Assembly (NCBI GenBank): GCA_013398955.1
Contig: VWPU01006152.1
Span: 4,227-68,226 of the forward strand
DNA: 64,000 nt
Reading direction: 5' to 3'
Origin: Callaeas wilsoni
Lineage: Eukaryota > Chordata > Aves > Passeriformes > Callaeidae
The position numbers were made by a program, and so were the translations under genes. Shown piece by piece: positions 1-9,816 of this stretch (position 1 is the stretch's first letter; every line of letters begins with the position of its first letter). The notes under the pieces are model-generated. The model worked only from the letters and a program-made list of their open reading frames with translations. It searched no databases and was not told the origin of the DNA.

Positions 1-47
1 CCCCGAGGTCGACCCTCTGGCCCCGCAGGGCGCTCCTCCGATCGCGG

Positions 48-541
48 GGCGCAGAGGGAAGCCCAGAGAATCCCAGGGGAGTGGTTCCCGCTCGGGGTGC
101 AGAGGGAATCCGAGGGGAGGGGTTCCCTCTCGCGGTGCAGAGGGAATCCCAGCGAAGGGGTTCCCTCTCGAGCCGCGGAGGGAGGCCCAGGGAATCCCAG
201 GGAAGGGGGGGTCCCTCCCGAGGAGCAGAGGGAGTCCCAGGGGAGGGGTTCCCTCTCGGGGTGCGGAGGGCATCCCAGGGAAGGGGTGCCCTCTCGGGGT
301 GTGGAGGGAATCCCAGGGAAGGGGGGGTCCCTCCCGAGGAGCAGAGGGAGTCCCAGGGGAGGGGTTCCCTCTCGGGGTGCGGAGGGCATCCCAGGGAAGG
401 GGTGCCCTCTCGGGGTGTGGAGGGAATCCCAGGGAAGGGGGGGTCCCTCCCGAGGAGCAGAGGGAGTCCCAGGGGAGGGGTTCCCTCTCGGGGTGCGGAG
501 GGCATCCCAGGGAAGGGGTTCCCTGTCGGGGTGCAGAGGCA
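48..541. repeat. GC-rich minisatellite with 116-bp higher-order unit
   Basis: About twelve tandem monomers of roughly 38-41 bp, each built from a GGGAATCCCAGGG-type block followed by GGGGTTCCCTC and a CGGGGTGCAGAGG-like block. Three successive monomer types form a higher-order unit. The marker AGGAGCAGAGGGAGTCCCAG recurs at 221, 337 and 453, a constant spacing of 116 bp. Monomers before about 200 and after about 500 are more divergent, as is usual at array edges. The plus strand is G-rich and contains many short self-complementary blocks (GAGGG-GTT-CCCTC). Three overlapping plus-strand open frames of 134-188 codons cross it only because the unit lacks stop codons, so I do not treat them as genes. 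The array may continue upstream of the window in degenerate form, since positions 1-47 are also very GC-rich. Confidence 0.93.
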
Positions 542-1363
542 CTCAGGACCCCAAGAAAGGTTCTCCCACTCAGAGACGAGAGGGAGCCTGGCAGGAGCTC
601 TCCTGCCACTGGGAAAGGGAGACAGAGATCCCTTAAAACAGCCCTAAAGAGGGAAAAGCAATTACGATGTGTGAAAGTGCTAACAGAACAGGTTAGCATT
701 TAATAGCTCTTCCAAGCCATCTTGGAGGATATCTCCTACCCGGTTTCTCAGCGTTTATTCCGTTTCTTTCATTATTCCCATTCATCCTGAATTCAGTGCC
801 AACCTTGGCACCATGGGGGACTTCCAATGTTTTGACTCCTCAGATCATCAACCTGCCTTGGAAACGAGACAGATTCCTTGCCACATATTTTGTTTTTATT
901 TAGTAGAGGCCAGAAATAAAAAAAGAAGAGGGAGGAGTTGGGACGCTTGCCTTGCTCCTGCGGCTTTAAGGTTCTTTGGAAAATCGGTTATCAAGAGGTG
1001 GCCTTTTTTGGGGAGATTCAACTGATACTACGATGTTCAATTAAGCTCATTGAAAGAAGATGAAGAGACAATTTAATCACAGTTTGTGAGCACCTACACA
1101 GGGAGAACATTTGATACAAGAGGATCCTTTAACAGGCAAAGGCATTGAGTTACCAGTTGAATTTAGCCAAATTAAATTAGAAATAAAATTATTAATTTTT
1201 TTTTTCTTTTTTTAACCAGGGCACTTTACCATTGTAACGAGTGATCAAGATAAAGTCAGGAAATCCTGGCTTTGAATCAGGATGAGCTGAACTGATGTGC
1301 TGCATTCCCAGAGTTGCTCAGGTTTAGGGTCAGGAAGTGTCGACCTGGGTGCTGACTGTAGGT
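542..1363. other. Unique non-coding sequence, nothing recognised
   Basis: Mixed-composition single-copy DNA between the first minisatellite and a CR1 fragment. It holds an A/T-rich stretch with a short T-run near 1197-1215. No exon, RNA gene or repeat family is recognisable. Confidence 0.6.
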
Positions 1364-1462
1364 CATGGAACCATGGAATGGTTTGGGTTGGGAGGGACCC
1401 CAAAAGTCACCCCATTCCACCCCCTGCCATGGACAGGGACACCTTCCACTGTCCCAGGCTGT
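1364..1462 (-). mobile_element. CR1 LINE 3'-end fragment
   Basis: The plus strand reads CATGGAACCATGGAATGG then TTTGGGTTGGGAGGGACC, and further on CCCTGCCATGGACAGGGACA and CCTTCCACTGTCCCAGGCTG. This is the reverse complement of the 3' end of avian CR1 retrotransposons, so the element lies on the minus strand with its 3' terminus near 1364. The terminal CATGG repeats are the decayed octamer tail. Only about 100 bp remain, which is the usual 5' truncation. Similarity fades beyond about 1462. It encodes nothing. Confidence 0.85.
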
Positions 1463-4011
1463 CCCTTGGAAAGGTGGGACCTGAATCCAGGCTCAGAGCA
1501 CTCTGAAGTGCCTGGGGGAGCTGGCAGCAGCTGGCAGGGAGGTTTGATGGGTATCACACAGAAATTGAATTATTTGTTGGAAAGATGACACTTTCTAGCC
1601 CTGTAAATTCAAGGATTATCCTGAGCAGAAACATTGACTGCAAGGAAATTAGAAAGAAAGTGCAGGGCTCTTTCAGTCAAGGTCTGAAATCCTGAACAGA
1701 TTCCCATCCTGAGCTGTAAAAGCAGGAGAATCCTTTTCCAAGCAGCACAAACCACCTCCCACCACGAAACCACTGGGAACCATAAATCTCGCAGAAGGGA
1801 ACTTCTTTTTCCCCTAATTTACATGTTATCTGCATTCCACTGTCTTCCCATTCCCAGTTTTGGCACCGAGGTGTAGCAGTGGTGTAAACATCAATATTTT
1901 AATGTCAAAGACGAATACAAAAAGAAATTGAATTCCAGTAAGTATAAAGGAAATACAGCAATGGCTCTCCTATTGAATCCTCTGCAGATTCCAGATAATG
2001 GATTATTCAGAGACCTTCAGCTCATAAAAAGGTGCCCTTTATTCCTGGAATTTGATGCAGTTCTCCCTTAAACTGTGATTATTTTCTGATTCCGTTACCA
2101 AGTAGATTTTGACACAGTGGTACAATTTCCTTATCTCTCTCTTAAAAGTTGCTGCGCTGGGCTGTGTAAATGAAAACAGCAGCATTTTCCATGTGGATTT
2201 TTTTCCCATATGTGTGATGTTTATTAAAAAGAATAAATCTGAGGGATACTTCCCAGCACAGCAGAATGGGAAATGCAGCTGCTCCCTGCAGGTGCTTCCA
2301 GCTGATAAATAAACCTCACTGCCTGGCCACACACAGCAAGAGATTTTAACATGCAGGAAAAGCGTGTGGAACTCCAACCACCGAGCTGGAAACGCAGCAG
2401 AGATGAGGAATATCTGCAATGGGTGCAAACTGATCCAAATTCAGACAGAAAGCATCACTGGGCTGGTCCAGCACCTCCCTGAGCACTCATTCTCCCAAAA
2501 ATCCAGTGTGCACACAAAGCTCCTCGTGACTGGGGCTTGTTGGGGATGGAAACCATCAGCTCAGGGGGTTTGGGGTTCTCGGGTGTTGTGTTCAACATGG
2601 GGATCTCTCTCGGTTTGGCTCTTCCTTGGGAATCTCAGCTATGGAAATATGGTGCAATTCAGAAATGCAATCCAGAAATGCCCTGCTGGCTGCTGAAATC
2701 TCTGCTGCTCTACAGAAAGGAGAGTTTGTCTTTCACAGATCTAGAAGTTCCCTAATCACCCAACAGTCCCTCAGGTTTATGAAGAGGTTTTGTTTCTAGG
2801 GCATTTTTTTAGATATAAAATAAGGGTCCAGACTGATTTCCCACTTGGCAGCACAGAAAAATCACCCAAAGGCTTTTCTTTTTTTTTTTTTTTTAATGAG
2901 TTTTAAAAACCTCTGTTGCCTACAGCCCAGTCCATTATTCTGGGAGGATAATCCTACATTAAAAGGGGAGTGACTTGATGTTCTCACAGGCTTTTCCCCT
3001 CCCTTGGCTTTTATGATCCTTGGTCACTGATGTTCAGGGTGGCTTTGGATAAACTGGACTTTGAGGGCTCCATTTTCATTTGGGAAATGCTCACTAATTT
3101 GACAGGGTATTAGATGGCTTAATTAATACTGCAGACCTTTGATAGGCTCAGATGTGAGACCCTCCAGAAGAACTGGCTGTAAAGCAGATAAAACCATCAA
3201 CCATTCCTTTCTAACAAATTCCCAACCCTGATCAAAGGGATTGGGCTGCCTCCTTGCCTCCAAGGCTGCAATCCTCTGGGATCCTGATGACCTGTTGGTG
3301 TTTCTTGGAGGAAAAAGCACAGTTAGGGCAAGTTCAGCATGGAATAAGCTCCTGTTTAATGCCAGAGTTTACCAGGAGCCGCTCACTTTGCAGGAGAACT
3401 GCAGCAGGAGACAATTGACCCTAACACAGCTCCGTGCCTTTGCCTTTGATTCGGGCCACACAGCTGAATTTGTGGGCAATTACAGAGGGAGCATGAAGAC
3501 ATAATTAAAGGTTAGAAGAGGTGGACACAGAAGGAATAGCTCTGGAATTAAAGTGCACTAATTCACTCTGGCTTGTGGGGACACAAACAAGCTCTCAGCC
3601 CTGCGGGGTTCAGAGGAGAGCTCTGGGGTTACCTGAGCGGGCAACCCCAGCTCCCAGAGATCTCAGGGCGGCAGAGACACAACACTCACACCTCGCCAAA
3701 TGGATGAAAGAAGCATTGTTGGTGTGGCTCGGTGTTCTTTACATCACAAATTGCACTTTCAAATAGAGAAAACTGATTTCTGTGCTTTGGATATTAAGTA
3801 GCCAAGACACAGAATTCCAGCCAGACTCAACGTGGCTCACAGAATTTTTGACAGACTTTTTCATCCTCAGGAAAAAGCCCCCACTGGTGGTACATCCATG
3901 GACAGCCCTCTGGATAAGAAGGATGCATCATTCAGGGTTAAAATTAATGTAGTGAGATTTAGGAGGTCAGAGCTATATTTGATTTCATATTGTCATACCT
4001 CTTCAAGGTAG
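1463..4011. other. Unique non-coding sequence
   Basis: Single-copy AT-moderate DNA. The only simple sequence of note is a 16-base T run at 2879-2894. Open frames here are at most 129 codons, show no family resemblance, and overlap on both strands. No exon with convincing flanking splice sites was recognised. Confidence 0.6.
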
Positions 4012-4105
4012 TTCTAGCATGACCTTAGACAGGTCACCTCTCCCCCTCATTGCTTGAATTCCCTACCCATAAAGTGGTAATAATTATATTTATACACCTC
4101 CAAGG
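4012..4105 (+). mobile_element. Probable ancient MIR/CORE-SINE relic (3' half)
   Basis: In order, the sequence shows CTAGCATGACCTTAGACAGG, then TCAC, CCCTCATTG, CCCTACCCATAAAGTGGTAA and TAATTATATT. This follows the layout of the right half of MIR-type SINEs: a tgacCTTgGgCAagTCAC block, a CTCagTTTCC block, a TgTAAAATGGGgATAATAAT block, then a TACC-type AT-rich segment. Divergence is high, as expected of an element older than birds. Ancient MIR-like CORE-SINE copies are known in amniote genomes including birds. No tRNA-derived head is recognised upstream. A chance match cannot be excluded without a profile search. Confidence 0.5.
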
Positions 4106-5077
4106 AGTGCCACAAACCTCATTCAGTAATACACATTTGGAGATCTTCATATGGAACTTATTATTTAGAAAGTGTCGTAAGAAACCGTTCCCCCAAAAAT
4201 TTGGTTTTCAGGGTTTTGTGATGCAGCATAACCTGATAAAACCCAGACCTGGAAGAACCCACGGTGCAACACTGAAATGGTTGCATTCCCTAAGGAAAAA
4301 TCGAGGCACATTGGGAATTCCCGAGCCCACAGCTGCCTGCAATGTGCAGAAGTTCTGCGTTCAGGAGGGATAGGGATCCCACCTGTTCTGGGATGGTGAG
4401 AATGCAGAGAAAGCAATACACCACCCAAAGGATGAAAGGCAAGGAGGAAAAGCCCAGCAAACGTGTGTCATTATGGAAACAGCCCTGAACAGCCACAGCA
4501 GTTCCACAGAAACTTTTGGGTAACAACAAACACACCAGAGCGCAATGGCAACAACAATGCCCAGAATTATCTCCACCAATATGAATTGTCTTAAAGAGAG
4601 TCATTTAAGTTCTCTCTTTGCATCTGTAAACAGGAGCTGAATTGATAATAAATACAACCAGAGCAACGAAAAGATTCTGCATTACATTCTATTATGGGCC
4701 CTCTCCTCCTGCCTGGAGCGTGGAGATATTCCTTACAACTGAACTGCAGATGATCCTGCAGCCAGTGAAGCGTGCTTGGTACAGAGAAACCAGGAGGCTG
4801 GGGAGCAGCAAAAAGCCTCTCAGGTCACTGGGTGATTACCAGCCAGGTCGTAGGGATCTGTGCTGTTTAATATTTCACTGGAACGCAATTTCCCTGCTGG
4901 GATCTCTGAGCACTCGGCAAACATTAAGGCTGAGGGACACACACAGTTCTTGTCTTGCATGGGGAGATTGCCAGGGATGAGTCCTGCTGCTGTTCCAAAG
5001 GCAGAGAGGGGCTAAGGGGCCTCTGAGAAGGCAGCACTTGGGATCAGAGAGGGTAAACATGACAGGAGAGAGGGTAG
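4106..5077. other. Unique non-coding sequence
   Basis: Single-copy DNA between the SINE-like relic and the large minisatellite. No gene or repeat family was recognised. Overlapping open frames of 68-112 codons on both strands are unremarkable. Confidence 0.6.
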
Positions 5078-5152
5078 GCATGGTATCAGTGAGGGGACGG
5101 GGTATCAGTGGGGGGACATGATATCAGAGAAGGGGACATGGTATCAGTGAGG

Positions 5153-5613
5153 GGACATGATATCAGAGAGGGGACATGGTATCAGAGATGGGGAAATGGT
5201 CTCAGAGATGGAGGACATGATATCAGAGAGGGGACATGGTATCAGAGATGGGGAAATGGTCTCAGAGATGGAGGACATGATATCAGAGAGGGGACATGGT
5301 ATCAGAGATGGGGAAATGGTCTCAGAGATGGAGGACATGATATCAGAGAGGGGACATGGTATCAGAGATGGGGAAATGGTCTCAGAGATGGAGGACATGA
5401 TATCAGAGAGGGGACATGGTATCAGAGATGGGGAAATGGTCTCAGAGATGGAGGACATGATATCAGAGAGGGGACATGGTATCAGAGATGGGGAAATGGT
5501 CTCAGAGATGGAGGACATGATATCAGAGAGGGGACATGGTATCAGAGATGGGGAAATGGTCTCAGAGATGGAGGACATGATATCAGAGAGGGGACATGGT
5601 ATCAGAGATGGGG
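5153..5613. repeat. Exact 60-bp higher-order subarray
   Basis: Every base from 5153 to 5613 matches the base 60 positions away in the subarray, giving about 7.7 copies with no mismatch seen. Each 60-bp unit is a trimer of 20-bp monomers carrying GATATC, GGTATC and GGTCTC in that order. Since 60 is a multiple of 3 and the unit lacks stops, open frames of 159-173 codons run through it in two plus-strand frames and one minus-strand frame. The perfect identity implies recent expansion or conversion. Assembly copy number may be underestimated. Confidence 0.96.
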
Positions 5614-5868
5614 GACATGACATCAGAGAGGGAGGGCATGGTAGAGAGGAGGGACATGGTATCAGTGGGGGGACATAATATCAAAGAGGGTGGACATGAT
5701 ATCAGAGGGGGGACACGATATCAGAGAGGGGGGACATGATATCAGAGAGGGGACATGGTATCAGAGATGGGGGACATGATATCAGTGAGGGGACATGATA
5801 TCAGTGGGGGGACACGATATCAGTGAGGGGGACATGATATCAGTGGGGGGACACGATATCAGTGAGGG

Positions 5869-6164
5869 GGACATGATATCAGTGAGGGGACATGATATAG
5901 AGATGGGGGACATTGTATTAGAGAGGAGGGACATGGTATCAGAGAGGGGACATGGAAACAGAGCGGGGGGACATGATAGAGAGGGGGGACACGATATCAG
6001 AGATGGGGGACATGATATCAGAGAGGGGATATGATATCAACAAGGGTAGATATGATATCAGAGAGAGTAGACACGATATCAGTGAGGCGACGTGATATCA
6101 GAGAGGGTAGACACGATATCAGTGATGGGACATGATATCAGAGATGGGGACATGGTATCAGAGA
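5869..6164. repeat. Direct duplication within the array, copy 1
   Basis: This 296-bp block matches 6509-6804 at a constant offset of 640 bp with only two base differences (5883 T/A and 5964 C/A). It includes irregular monomers such as CATTGTATTA and CATGGAAACAGAG that occur nowhere else in the array. The similarity is therefore a segmental copy and not just shared monomer sequence. Confidence 0.93.
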
Positions 6165-6508
6165 GGGGGGACATGGTATCAGAGATGGGGGACATGACAT
6201 CAGAGAGGGAGGGCATGGTAGAGAGGAGGGACATGGTATCAGTGGGGGGACATAATATCAAAGAGGGTGGACATGATATCAGAGGGGGGAGAGGATATCA
6301 GGGGGGGGGCATGATATAAAAGGTGGGGACATGGTATCAGAGATGGAGGACATGATATCAGAGATGGGACATTATATCAACAAGGGTAGATATGATATCA
6401 AAGAGGGTAGACACGATATCAGTGAGGGGACATGATATCAGAGATGGGGGACATGATATCAGAGAGGGGACATGGTATCAGAGATGGGGACATGGTCTCA
6501 GAGATGGA

Positions 6509-6804
6509 GGACATGATATCAGAGAGGGGACATGATATAGAGATGGGGGACATTGTATTAGAGAGGAGGGACATGGTATCAGAGAGGGGACATGGAAACA
6601 GAGAGGGGGGACATGATAGAGAGGGGGGACACGATATCAGAGATGGGGGACATGATATCAGAGAGGGGATATGATATCAACAAGGGTAGATATGATATCA
6701 GAGAGAGTAGACACGATATCAGTGAGGCGACGTGATATCAGAGAGGGTAGACACGATATCAGTGATGGGACATGATATCAGAGATGGGGACATGGTATCA
6801 GAGA
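6509..6804. repeat. Direct duplication within the array, copy 2
   Basis: Second copy of the 296-bp block at 5869-6164. The intervening DNA is more of the same minisatellite, so unequal exchange inside the array is the simplest origin. Confidence 0.93.
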
Positions 6805-6850
6805 TGGAGGACATGATATCAGAGATGGGACACGATATCAGAGAGGGGAA

Positions 6851-9715
6851 ATCTCAGCAGGCCTCAGTGAGAGGTCTGTGTGCAGCTGGACAAAAGGAGA
6901 GGCTGACTCACGGGCAGGAGCAGCCAGTGCTGCGCAGGAGCTGTGCCACCTCCATCAGCTGGACCATGAAAGTGCAAAAGCAGCAGCCTCAGCATGGCAC
7001 AGGCTATTGTAGGCATGGGGGGTCATTATTTTCTGGACGCAGCTGGGAGGTGGGCGAAGGGGCTGCCCAGGCTTCCCCAACCCTTCCCTGGGAGATGTGG
7101 AGTGCTGGAGCAGCCCTTCCATCACCTCATCCACTCAGTGAAGTGTAGGAGCACACTGCTCTGTGCCTGGGGCACTCAGTGCCTCTGGCTTTTCTCAGGA
7201 GAGCCCCTATTCCTGCTTCTCCTGCCAGCTCCACCACAGAAATCCCTGCGAGCCAAGTGACCTCGCCCTGTGCTTCCCCACTGGCATTTAGAACCTGAGA
7301 CTCCCAAAACGCCCTCTGCTCACCTCCCTCGCTCTCCTGAGGTTCTCATAAGCTCGTGAGTGTTGTTTTAAAGCCCAAATCCTAAACAGGCAGCAAAACA
7401 AGCTAAGATTCAGCTCATGTTTAGGCAGGCAACCTCGCTATCAGCATCCTGCCAAATGCCAACTGTTATTTGCCTCATCCAAAGGCTCTGCTCCTCTACC
7501 TGCACGTTTTGATTGGATTAGGATCCCTCACTCCAGAGCAGAGCCATTTGCTGCCATTCTTTCAGCAATTCAATTTTGCCCAATGTTATGGGGAACAGCC
7601 TGCCTTGAGAAGTGAGTCAGGGCATTACTTTACTTTTACCAGTCTGCTTTAAACAAATATTAGAGAGCAGTGCTCCCCTGGGTACCGTTACAGCAAACAG
7701 CAATTTTCAAGCAAGCTCCAGAGTAGATTGCCACTGAGATGCTTCTGTACTTGTAGGATGTCTATTATGCACTTATGGCACTTGTGAGAGGGGTGATGGT
7801 GGGGAAAATTTCACTGGCCTTACACAGGAATAACAGTGTGCCAAGCTAATAAACTGCGCTTCCTCGGAGTGTGCAGGGACCGTGTGTGTTCCACACAACC
7901 TGATTTTTCATTTCCTTTTGGGGTGCAGAGTTGGGGCTTATGATACAGATGCCTCTGCACAAAGGAGGGCCACAGTGGCAGGACACAGGATGTTTGCTGT
8001 CCCTTCCTGTGTCCCCTGAGCCCTCTGTCCCCTGGGCAAGGCCTGAGGAGCAGCAGCATCCCCCTGCTCCAAGCAGCATTTCTCAGCCCTTCTTGCCCCA
8101 GATTTCCTTACCTCCCCTTCGCTCCCCACTCGCCTTTTCAGCTTCTCTGCCCCGCTCGGCTCTTGCCATGGAAATTGTGATGATTTCCATCCAGCTCATG
8201 CCCTTCCACACCCTTTTCCCATCTCACATCCCCAGAACGTTTTCCTGCACTGGCTCCTGCTGGGGTGGCAGGGTGTGTCTGTCCCCTTCAGTGGGATCCT
8301 GCCGGGACAGACTCCCTGGAGCAGCTCCCAGAGGGGCAATTCTCACTCAAAACTTCAGGCAGGCAGGGAAATACCGTGGCTGCAGACCTGTTCCTCCCTC
8401 CAGCAATGCGTAGCTGTTTGTTAGACTTCAAACCCTGTAGCTGAGCTCTCCTACATCAAGGGTCCCCCCAGCAGAGCTCAAAGGAAAAAGGGTTAAAAAA
8501 TGACTCTATAAGGAGACCCTCACACAAGTTCAACGTGCTCTTTCCTAATCAGCTGCTAAGCCTCGTGAAAAACTGAGTTGGGAGAGAATTCCAAGCGTTT
8601 CTGATGTGTCTTTCCAGAGTGAGAGCCCGCAGAGTGGCCACGTGTCCTCCCAGTTATCAGCTAAGGGGGTTTGGCAATGCTGGGCTGGAGTTTGGAGCTG
8701 GGAGCTTCCAGCTCCAAAACCATCCCCTCATTCCAAGGTCCAGCTCTTCCCCCCTGCTTGGAAGCTTGTTCTGTCGCGGCACCGACATTCCAGGAGGGAT
8801 GAGAGCATTCCTGAGCGTTTGGGGAGGGGAACAAGTATTTGGAAGAGTCTCCGAATCAGGATCAGGGCAGGCAGCAAAAGCACGAGCTGCTGCCTCAGAT
8901 GCACTTCATTGGTATTCTGCAGGCAGCTGGTCTAGAGACTGCACAAAATTATTTTCAAACAGGAATTACAATTGGCAAGGCAAAATGAGAGAGATGGAGA
9001 GAATTTTGGGGGCATTTGTCAGCTGAGAGCCTCAAGGTTGTGTTCAAGCTGATGACAGAGTAAACACAAGAAAAGCTGAAACAAATGGTGCTCCGTGGAT
9101 CAAAGCAACGCGATTCTGCCACAGATACTTAGCAGTAAAAGGCTTTTCATTGTGGAAAAAGGGAGCGATTCCAATGCGAATCCACGATGAATGGAAAAAC
9201 AAAACTCTCTCCTGCTGAACACAGGCTGGCAGGGGAGCGCGGCTTGGGGTAAGCCCTGCGTGCCCTTCCAGAGCCAGATTTATGCAGCAAAGCAGCGATT
9301 CCTTCCCGGAGCCCCATTCCCTCCATGTCTGCTGCTGGGCTGACAGACACGAGGCTTCATTCTGCCAAATTTGTCAGTCTTGACCTGCGAGTCTGATCTG
9401 GGGGAAATTCTATTCATTGCTGGATAAATAATGCATGGGCGGCCATGCATTTTTCATGCTAAGACTTTTAAAGGCCACTGTAGTGATGCATGTAAATTCA
9501 ATTTCCCTCCCCCCCCCACCCAAATCCTTTCTCTGCACATTCAACTGCTAAATAATTATTAACATCTGACTCACGGCAGGGAGAGGGCTGCACCAGCCAC
9601 AGAATCCACTGTTACCCTGACACTGCTGCCTCCACTTCACCCTCCAGAAATTCGAGGAGAGATAATTCCAGGCAACAGCAGAGCAATCTGGCTCTGTTCC
9701 TCCCCCTCCCCTGCT
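6851..9715. other. Unique non-coding sequence with a motif-rich AT segment
   Basis: Single-copy DNA that is GC-moderate up to about 9350 and AT-rich from 9390 to 9560. The AT-rich part contains the hairpin at 9430-9451. Overlapping open frames up to 160 codons (for example plus strand 7931-8413) have low-complexity P/S/L-rich translations and no recognisable domain. I consider them chance frames. Confidence 0.6.
9430..9451. other. Perfect 9-bp inverted repeat with 4-nt loop
   Basis: AATGCATGG (9430-9438), loop GCGG, then CCATGCATT (9443-9451). The arms pair perfectly and include the ATGCAT palindrome on each side. It lies in an AT-rich unique segment with TAAATAATGCAT and TTTTTCATGCT around it. 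It could be a paired transcription-factor site or a cruciform-prone hairpin. No transcript evidence is available from sequence alone. Confidence 0.6.
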
Positions 9716-9816
9716 GGTTTGTTTTTTTGTTGTTTTGTTGTTGGTGTTGGTTGGTTGGGGAGGTTTTTTTGGGTGTTTGTTTTTGGTTTTGTTTAAATTT
9801 CTTTTTTTTTTTTTTT
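9716..9816. repeat. G/T-rich low-complexity tract ending in T15
   Basis: The plus strand is almost only T and G (GTTTTTTTGTTGTTTTGTTG, then GTTGGTTGGTTGGGG and similar), ending in a run of 15 Ts at 9802-9816. On the minus strand it is an A-rich tract with C interruptions, like a degenerate retroposon tail. No recognisable element body adjoins it. Confidence 0.8.

Larger units (their letters stand above)
5078..6850. repeat. Large minisatellite of ~20-bp GATATC monomers
   Basis: About 1.77 kb of head-to-tail monomers of 17-21 bp with the core GGGGACATGATATCAGAGAG. Common variants replace GATATC by GGTATC, GGTCTC or GATATAG and AGAGAG by AGTGAG or AGAGATGG. The array begins imperfectly near 5078 and stops abruptly at about 6850, where the sequence becomes unique. 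Inside it are an exact 60-bp higher-order subarray, a duplicated 296-bp block, and a second duplicated block (5611-5715 and 6188-6292, spacing 577 bp). The plus strand is purine-rich. Open frames of 60-173 codons on both strands arise from the stop-free unit. This is non-coding satellite DNA. Confidence 0.97.

Noticed and set aside
81..703. Three overlapping 134-188-codon plus-strand frames rich in G, R, E, P and S
   Set aside because: They lie on the 116-bp minisatellite and exist because the unit is stop-free in these frames; similar peptides recur in each frame.
48..6850. CRISPR-like repeat arrays
   Set aside because: The repeats are head-to-tail with no unique spacers and sit in vertebrate DNA; they are minisatellites.
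5108..7148. Frames encoding repeated HDIREG, GDMVSE or SPLSDIMS-like peptides
   Set aside because: Products of the GATATC minisatellite read in several frames on both strands; no start context, splice sites or domain.
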